A program made the translations under genes and the position numbers. Of a stretch of 64,000 nucleotides of DNA, positions 59,251 through 64,000 are shown in pieces. The stretch's first letter is position 1; each line of letters starts with the position of its first letter. Source of the stretch: RGIG5299 sp045542315 (GTDB taxonomy: Bacteria > Bacillota > Clostridia > Oscillospirales > RGIG5299); the NCBI GenBank assembly GCA_045542315.1, contig JAZQKU010000075.1:9944-73943 (forward strand), in the 5' to 3' direction. The notes under the pieces were generated by a model. It was not told the origin of the DNA. It did not search any database and was given only the letters and a program-made list of their open reading frames with translations.

Positions 59251-61086
59251 TTACGGATAGACAACAAAAGGAGTTTCGCTGCTGTCGGTATTTGTCCAAC
59301 CAAAAGACAGATAGGTATTCATAACCACGCCGTTTTCGTAGCAGATAAAGCCCTTTTGCTCGCCGCTTGCAAGCGGATAGTGGTAAAGACCAACTCCCTC
59401 TGCGGCATTGGGGGTGGTTATAACAACAAGATATTCGCCCGCCTCATAGGTGTTTGTGAGGACGTCATAGGCAGTGCTTCCTTTATAGCCGGAAAGCGAA
59501 TAGGAGTCTATCTTTTCACCTGCGACGGTGGTATTGTAATCGCCCTGCCACTTGTAAAGAGCAAAGTCGAGTGTTCCGTTGGTATCGCCCCACGATGAGC
59601 AAAGCAGGTTTATATCGGTAAAGTCTTGGGTGGGATTAAAGCGGACAGCCATTGAATAACCGTCGGTATAACGGCTCGTGGCTCTTCCCGAATTATCGAA
59701 TTTGAAGGATATTACCTGCTTGACGGGTTCTCTCTCATTTAAAATAAAGTTAATATTATCAGATGCGGAGGTCTTATCGCTGTAAGAACCGTTTGTATAA
59801 ACGAGAGCATTACTGCTTTCCTTCCAACAGTCGAAGGCGGTTACCACAACGGCGTAATCCGAAAGGTCAACGTTATTGAAGGTGCAGCTGTAATGGAGTG
59901 ACGGAATACCCACGTCATTGGGATAAAATACCTGCTGCGACGCTATTTCCTGATGAGCGACGGTTGTGTAGGAGCTCCCCTTTTTCAAAAGGAGCTTTAC
60001 CTGGTAATAGCTTGCGGGACCTGCGCCGCCCGCCTTTGCGCCGTCAAACGAAACGGTGACGTCGGTATTTCCGAACTGCTCTATTTTAAGAGCGGCGTCG
60101 GAGGTAAAGGAGGTTGCGGCGACATCGGTCTTGCGGCTGTCGGTATATATCGCCTCTTTGCCGGGGGTCCACGACCAATCGTTGCCGATAACAGCGCCGT
60201 TGTAGCCGTCAACGCGCTTTACGGTGACCTTGTAGTTCTCATCGACCTGAACGTAAACGCCCTGCGCAAACTCGTAAATGTTGCCGAGATCTAAAAAGGG
60301 ATTGTCTTGAAAACGGTTGTAGCCGTCAACGCGGTAGTAGTCAACGCCGCCGAGATGGACGTTGGTGTAGTTGTTTTTCTGGGTAATAGAGTCCTCGCGG
60401 GCAATGGAATTGTGAAGATGTCCTGTAAAGCAAACGACCTGAGGATATTTTAAAAGCACTGAATTAAGTGAATCGGGAACGTGGGTAATTACAAAGACGG
60501 GCTTGTTCGGGTGCTCCTTAACGGCTGCTTCAAGCTCCGAATCCAAAACGGAAAGAGCAACGGGGTCAATGCCGCCCTTTGCTCCCTCCCAATCGACTGA
60601 GAAGAAATGGAAACCGTTAAAGACGGTGTGGCGCAGACCTGCGGCAGTAGCTTCGGCGCTTTGCAGATCGTTTTTGAAATAGTCCTCACCGAAGGTGTTT
60701 CGGTAAATGTCACGGCATGCCGCAGCACTGCTTCCCGAAGGCACGTCGTGCGACGGACCGAGACAGTAAAGCATCTGCTCGGGACTGCCGTACTGCTCGT
60801 AGAGCGCCTTGAAGATCCTCACCTGAGAATGATTCTGAAGCGAGGCGGTGGAGTTTGTTATGTCGCCTGCAAACAAATATGCCTCTGGCTTGACCTCAAA
60901 TCTGTTCAGGTAACCGAGAATTCGCTTTAAGCTTTCGTTTGAATTGGTGTCGCCGATATGAGTATCACTCATGGCGCAAAAGGTAAGCAGGACCTTCGGC
61001 TTCGCGCCGTTGTCCGAGCAGCCTGTAAAAAGAGAAAATGCGAGAAGAAGAGCGATAAAGAGAGCTAAAAGTTTCTTTGTGTTCAT
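59251..61086 (-). CDS. Metallophosphoesterase lipoprotein
   Basis: This 611-residue exported lipoprotein (lipobox SLFTGC, Cys23) has a calcineurin-like phosphoesterase domain (about 35-270): AMSDTHIGD, LFAGDIT, then LGPSHDVP where GNHD is usual, VFVITHVP and CFTGHLHNS. The metal-binding Asn of the third motif is thus replaced by Ser. The C-terminal 340 residues are beta-rich modules (for example VTVSFDGAKAGGAGPASYYQ) likely to bind a surface or substrate. It stands alone, with its own region before the tRNA. The substrate is unknown. Confidence 0.85.
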   Translation of the reverse strand: MNTKKLLALFIALLLAFSLFTGCSDNGAKPKVLLTFCAMSDTHIGDTNSNESLKRILGYLNRFEVKPEAYLFAGDITNSTASLQNHSQVRIFKALYEQYGSPEQMLYCLGPSHDVPSGSSAAACRDIYRNTFGEDYFKNDLQSAEATAAGLRHTVFNGFHFFSVDWEGAKGGIDPVALSVLDSELEAAVKEHPNKPVFVITHVPDSLNSVLLKYPQVVCFTGHLHNSIAREDSITQKNNYTNVHLGGVDYYRVDGYNRFQDNPFLDLGNIYEFAQGVYVQVDENYKVTVKRVDGYNGAVIGNDWSWTPGKEAIYTDSRKTDVAATSFTSDAALKIEQFGNTDVTVSFDGAKAGGAGPASYYQVKLLLKKGSSYTTVAHQEIASQQVFYPNDVGIPSLHYSCTFNNVDLSDYAVVVTAFDCWKESSNALVYTNGSYSDKTSASDNINFILNEREPVKQVISFKFDNSGRATSRYTDGYSMAVRFNPTQDFTDINLLCSSWGDTNGTLDFALYKWQGDYNTTVAGEKIDSYSLSGYKGSTAYDVLTNTYEAGEYLVVITTPNAAEGVGLYHYPLASGEQKGFICYENGVVMNTYLSFGWTNTDSSETPFVVYP

Positions 61087-61177
61087 TTTCCGTATCTCCG
61101 TTTTAAATTTTTAATGTGGTTTCCGTTTACAGTATATCATATACCGCCTCCCGTTGCAATATTATTTGTATAAAAAT

Positions 61178-61209
61178 ATACACCCCGAAGAAATATCTTC
61201 GGGGTGTAT
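61178..61209 (-). terminator. Hairpin upstream of the lipoprotein gene
   Basis: ATACACCCCGAAGA and TCTTCGGGGTGTAT form a perfect 14-bp stem. On the minus strand it is followed by TTTTATAC. It may be a second stop for the tRNA transcript. Confidence 0.7.
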
Positions 61210-61224
61210 AGCTGTAGCTGTTAA

Positions 61225-61260
61225 AAAAGAAATCCCGCTTAACATTGTAAACGGAATTTC
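61225..61260 (-). terminator. tRNA-Leu terminator
   Basis: On the minus strand GAAATTCCGTTTAC and TTAAGCGGGATTTC pair with two wobbles or mismatches, followed by TTTTTT. It begins immediately after the tRNA CCA end. Confidence 0.88.
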
Positions 61261-61347
61261 TGGTGCCGCTGATCGGACTTGAACCGATACGGAGTTGCCC
61301 CCAAGGGATTTTAAGTCCCTCGTGTCTGCCGATTCCACCACAGCGGC
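61261..61347 (-). tRNA. tRNA-Leu, anticodon UAA
   Basis: The acceptor stem GCCGCTG/CAGCGGC, discriminator A and encoded CCA are present. The anticodon arm is AGGGA-CTTAAAA-TCCCT, giving anticodon TAA. There is a long variable arm (GGGGGCAACTCC region) as in leucine tRNAs, and the T-loop is GGTTCAAGTCC. The 87-nt length includes CCA. It is a single tRNA between two protein genes. Confidence 0.97.
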
Positions 61348-61363
61348 GTATTCTTACCGAAAG

Positions 61364-61392
61364 ATTATAGCATTTTCACGGCAATTTGTCAA
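61364..61392 (-). promoter_or_regulatory. tRNA-Leu promoter
   Basis: On the minus strand TTGACA (61392-61387), 17 bp, TATAAT (61369-61364), about 16 bp before the mature 5' end. Confidence 0.92.
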
Positions 61393-61422
61393 CAGTTATC
61401 TCAATAAAAACGTTATTTATCA

Positions 61423-61451
61423 TTGAATAAAAGGAAAAAATGTGTTACAAT
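61423..61451 (+). promoter_or_regulatory. Promoter of the FemAB-like gene
   Basis: TTGAAT (61423-61428), 17 bp, TACAAT (61446-61451), 25 bp before the start codon. Confidence 0.75.
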
Positions 61452-61476
61452 ATAAAGAAGAAAGGGTGTTTGGCAA

Positions 61477-62520
61477 ATGATAGAAAAATACTCAAAGGTG
61501 GATAAGGCTGCCTACGAGGAATTCGTTACCTCTCACGAAAACGGCTCCTTTTTGCAGTCAAGCTTCTGGCCGTCTGTAAAAAAAGAATGGAAAAACGAAA
61601 TAATCGTTTCCAAGGACGAAAACGGCAAAATAAACGGTACGCTCTCGCTTCTTATAAGAAGAATGCCGGTGCCTCTTTTCAACGTCACCGTTGCATATGC
61701 GCCTCGCGGTCCCGTCTGCGATTATACCGACACAGAAACGATGAAGGCTCTCATAACCGAGGCGAAGGCCGTTTCAAAAAGCTACGGCGCCTGCGTTGTA
61801 AAGTGCGATCCCGATAAAAGCTATGAAAATGCGGAGCTGATTTCCGCCGCAAAAGCGCTCGGACTTAAAATAAAGGTGCACGGTCTTGCCTATGAAAATA
61901 TGCAGCCGATCTGCAATCACAAGATTCCTCTTAATGAGATTAAATGCGACGTAATTGATTTTTATAACTCCAAAACCCGCAATAAGATAAAAACGGGGTT
62001 AAAACGGGGCACCGAGATATTTTACGGCACGAAAGAGGACCTTCCCGCCTTTTACGAAATAATAAAGCAAACGGAGGAGAGAAAGAACATCTCTCTTCGC
62101 GATATGGATTACTACAACAGGATGTTTGACGTTATTCCGAAGGAAAATATGCTTTTCATTTTAGCAAGGGCAGAGGGCAGGGTAATAGCCGGCGGCATAT
62201 TTATTCTTTACGGCAAGACGATAACCTATTCCTACAGCGCAATGGCAACCGATGCAGGACATTATCACGCGATGCATCTTATCCAGCACGAGATAATGCG
62301 CTACGGTGTCGAAAACGGCTACGATATCTACGATATGGGCGGCGTTGACGGAAACGACCTTAAGGAGGGCGTTGCGGTCTTTAAAGCGAACTTCGGCGGC
62401 GGCGTTATCCGCAATATCGGCGAGCTTGACGCCGTCATAAAGCCCTTTGAATATTTCCTTTTCAACTTTTCGCTCGGCACGGGCAGAAAAATATTAAAGG
62501 CTTTAAGAAGGAAAAAGTAA
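61477..62520 (+). CDS. FemAB-family peptidyltransferase
   Basis: This 347-residue double-GNAT-fold protein is related to FemA/FemB/FemX, which use aminoacyl-tRNA to add residues to the stem peptide of lipid II. Visible marks: FLQSSFWPSVKKEW near 25, VAYAPRGPVCDYTD near 70, NKIKTGLKRG near 168 and the second half YSYSAMATDAGHYHAMHLIQ and YDMGGVDGNDLKEGVAVFKANFGG near the end. AAAGGGTG lies upstream of the ATG. The carboxypeptidase gene 46 bp downstream fits a joint role in peptidoglycan structure. The transferred residue cannot be told. Confidence 0.88.
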   Translation: MIEKYSKVDKAAYEEFVTSHENGSFLQSSFWPSVKKEWKNEIIVSKDENGKINGTLSLLIRRMPVPLFNVTVAYAPRGPVCDYTDTETMKALITEAKAVSKSYGACVVKCDPDKSYENAELISAAKALGLKIKVHGLAYENMQPICNHKIPLNEIKCDVIDFYNSKTRNKIKTGLKRGTEIFYGTKEDLPAFYEIIKQTEERKNISLRDMDYYNRMFDVIPKENMLFILARAEGRVIAGGIFILYGKTITYSYSAMATDAGHYHAMHLIQHEIMRYGVENGYDIYDMGGVDGNDLKEGVAVFKANFGGGVIRNIGELDAVIKPFEYFLFNFSLGTGRKILKALRRKK

Positions 62521-62527
62521 TTTTTGA

Positions 62528-62579
62528 ATACTCCGCGCAATATCCTTTTGTAAGGGGGGATAAGCTTTGCGCGGAGTAT
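62528..62579 (+). promoter_or_regulatory. Inverted repeat over the carboxypeptidase start codon
   Basis: ATACTCCGCGCAA (62528-62540) is a perfect complement of TTGCGCGGAGTAT (62567-62579). The right arm begins exactly at the TTG start codon, and the ribosome site AAGGGGGGA lies in the loop. In the folded mRNA the start codon would be base-paired. Confidence 0.7.
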
Positions 62580-63679
62580 CTTTGTTATCGGCGGCTTTTG
62601 TTGCCGCTTTTCTTTTGCTTTCGCCGTTTTGCGCGGCGGCATCAAATAGAGCGCCGACAGTTTCGGCCTATGCGGCGGCGGTAATAGAAGCGGAAAGCGG
62701 AAGGATTCTTTATGAAAAAAACGGTCACGCACGGCTTCCGATGGCATCTACTACCAAAATAATGACGGCGGCAACCGTTATAATGATTGAAAAGGAGCTT
62801 GAGCGCATTATTACCGTGTCGCCCTCTGCGGCGGCAACCGAGGGCTCGAGAATGGGGCTTGCGTCGGGTGATACGGCTGCTCTCGAGGCACTTCTTTACG
62901 GGCTTATGCTCGAAAGCGGCAACGACGCCGCGGCGGCGATAAGCGAGGCGTTTTGCAAAGAAGCGCTTATTGACATAATGAACACGGTGGCAAGAGAGCA
63001 TTTGGAGCTCAAAAACACCAATTTTACAAACTGCCACGGACTGCCCGATGAAAACCACTACTCGTCTGCCTGCGATATGGCAGCGGTAATGCGGTTTGCT
63101 CTGAATTTTGAGAAATTCTGTGAGATAACAGCCGCCAAAACCAAAACGGTAGCGGTGGGAAACAGGAATATTTACTTGAAAAACCACAACAGACTGCTTT
63201 CGGAGCTAAAGGGGTGCGACGGCGGAAAGACGGGCTACACCGAAGCGGCGGGCAGATGCCTCGTTACCACGGTCGAGCGGGACGGCGTACGGCTGATATG
63301 CGTCACCTTAAAGGCGCCCGACGATTGGGAGGACCACAAGCGGCTTTACGATTTTGTCTTTTCGTCGCTTAAAGGCACCGCCGTATCCTTTCAGAAGGGC
63401 GGCGTTAAGATTGCGGTGACGGGCGGAAATAAAAGCCATCTTTCCGCCTGCTACGACGGGATCGTTTTTCCCGTTTTCGAGGGCGAAATAATCGAATCGG
63501 AGCTTTCAATGCCGCCGTTTCTCTACGCGCCCGTTTTTGCGGGCGAGGTGGTGGGCAGAATGATCTACCGCTCAAACGGGAAAGAGATCGCCTCGGCGCC
63601 TGTTTATGCCGAGGAAACAGTGGTTAAAAGAGGGATAAAAAAGACGCTTTCGAAGCTGTTTCTGGAAATCCTGCTTTGA
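62567..63679 (+). CDS. D-alanyl-D-alanine carboxypeptidase (penicillin-binding, S11)
   Basis: This 370-residue exported serine peptidase trims the terminal D-Ala of peptidoglycan stem peptides. The signal peptide (about 1-25) ends near FCAAAS. Active-site motifs: SxxK as Ser61-x-x-Lys64 (MASTTKIMTA), SGN (LMLESGNDAAAAI, about 120) and KTG (GGKTGYTEAAGR, about 220). The DacF/DacA-like layout includes a short C-terminal beta domain and helix. TTG 62567 is chosen because AAGGGGGGA lies about 6 nt upstream and it gives a complete signal peptide. See the inverted repeat covering this start. Confidence 0.93.
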   Translation: MRGVSLLSAAFVAAFLLLSPFCAAASNRAPTVSAYAAAVIEAESGRILYEKNGHARLPMASTTKIMTAATVIMIEKELERIITVSPSAAATEGSRMGLASGDTAALEALLYGLMLESGNDAAAAISEAFCKEALIDIMNTVAREHLELKNTNFTNCHGLPDENHYSSACDMAAVMRFALNFEKFCEITAAKTKTVAVGNRNIYLKNHNRLLSELKGCDGGKTGYTEAAGRCLVTTVERDGVRLICVTLKAPDDWEDHKRLYDFVFSSLKGTAVSFQKGGVKIAVTGGNKSHLSACYDGIVFPVFEGEIIESELSMPPFLYAPVFAGEVVGRMIYRSNGKEIASAPVYAEETVVKRGIKKTLSKLFLEILL

Positions 63680-64000
63680 TTTTAAAAATATGCGGGATAA
63701 CTGATTTTTCAATTTAAAACCCCTTTTTAATTAAATTTTAATTAAAAATCTTCTACGTTTTGCACAAATCGATATGGCAAAATTTGTGCAAAATAAACAA
63801 AAATGACTTGGAAATACTAAATATGAAAAATTTGTGAAAAAAACACTTGCAATCAGCGCTTTATTGTGTTAAAATAAATTAACTTAAATATAATAAAACA
63901 ATTTTTGCAAAGCAATTTTTCGACAATGCGAATCTTGTTTTCCCCATTTGTTAATATAATATAATTTCACTATTATATTAAAAAATAAAAATTATTTTTT
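63680..64000 (+). other. AT-rich intergenic end with a promoter-like site
   Basis: There is no gene. It contains a perfect inverted repeat TTTTGCACAAAT / ATTTGTGCAAAA (63758-63769, 63782-63793) and a promoter-like TTGCAA-N17-TAAAAT (63846-63874). A gene beyond the window is probably transcribed rightward from here. Confidence 0.5.

Overview
The window reads as chromosomal DNA of an anaerobic, probably spore-forming Firmicute of class Clostridia (Oscillospiraceae/Ruminococcaceae-like). The basis is: a Spo0A orthologue, a type-A RNase P RNA, HPr with both His15 and Ser46, a ferredoxin-linked 2-oxoacid oxidoreductase, AAGGAGG-type ribosome binding sites, many TTG/GTG starts, TTGACA-N17-TATAAT promoters and dense intrinsic terminators. 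No species can be named from the sequence alone.

Layout. 1-7.7 kb is core: a lipoprotein (cut by the window edge), trpS and rnpB on the minus strand, then a plus-strand run (ParB-like unknown, flippase-like membrane protein, galM, M24 peptidase), a minus-strand trio of unknown small proteins, a YfcE-type phosphodiesterase and a DUF6440 protein. 7.7-23.3 kb is an AT-rich accessory region. It holds two coupled genes sharing a C-terminal domain, a 48-aa two-CxxC protein behind a structured leader, an IS200-like element with a frameshifted tnpA, an IS4-family transposase, a 2810-aa modular surface protein behind a structured leader with a terminator, a 42-aa peptide gene, and two zinc-ribbon genes behind an approximately 300-nt promoter-RNA-terminator cassette. 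Near-identical 31-bp sequences lie in inverted orientation at about 10.5 and 23.28 kb, near the two ends of most of this region.

23.3-39.4 kb carries cell-surface and regulatory genes: a beta-helix lipoprotein, spo0A, a ceramidase-like lipoprotein, a serine-linker lipoprotein with an internal duplication, a VTC-domain / DUF4956 / CotH-kinase / foldase-like cluster, PRPP synthetase, and an ECF sigma factor with a translationally coupled membrane partner. 39.5-45.4 kb is a minus-strand metabolic unit: P-loop ATPase, then the four VOR/KOR-type subunits, a cupin regulator and an acyl-CoA synthetase. HPr lies just upstream. 46.1-59.2 kb is the classical rpoB-rpoC-L7Ae-rpsL-rpsG-fusA-tuf block. The right end has a metallophosphoesterase lipoprotein, tRNA-Leu(UAA), a FemAB-type transferase and a D,D-carboxypeptidase whose start codon lies in a perfect hairpin.

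Most interesting are three transcription units in the accessory region whose genes follow structured leaders: 9.5 kb, 12.4 kb and, on the minus strand, 23.1 kb. In the last two an intrinsic terminator abuts the ribosome binding site, as in riboswitches or attenuators. I could not assign any of them to a known RNA class by eye. Everything here is read from sequence; no database search was possible.
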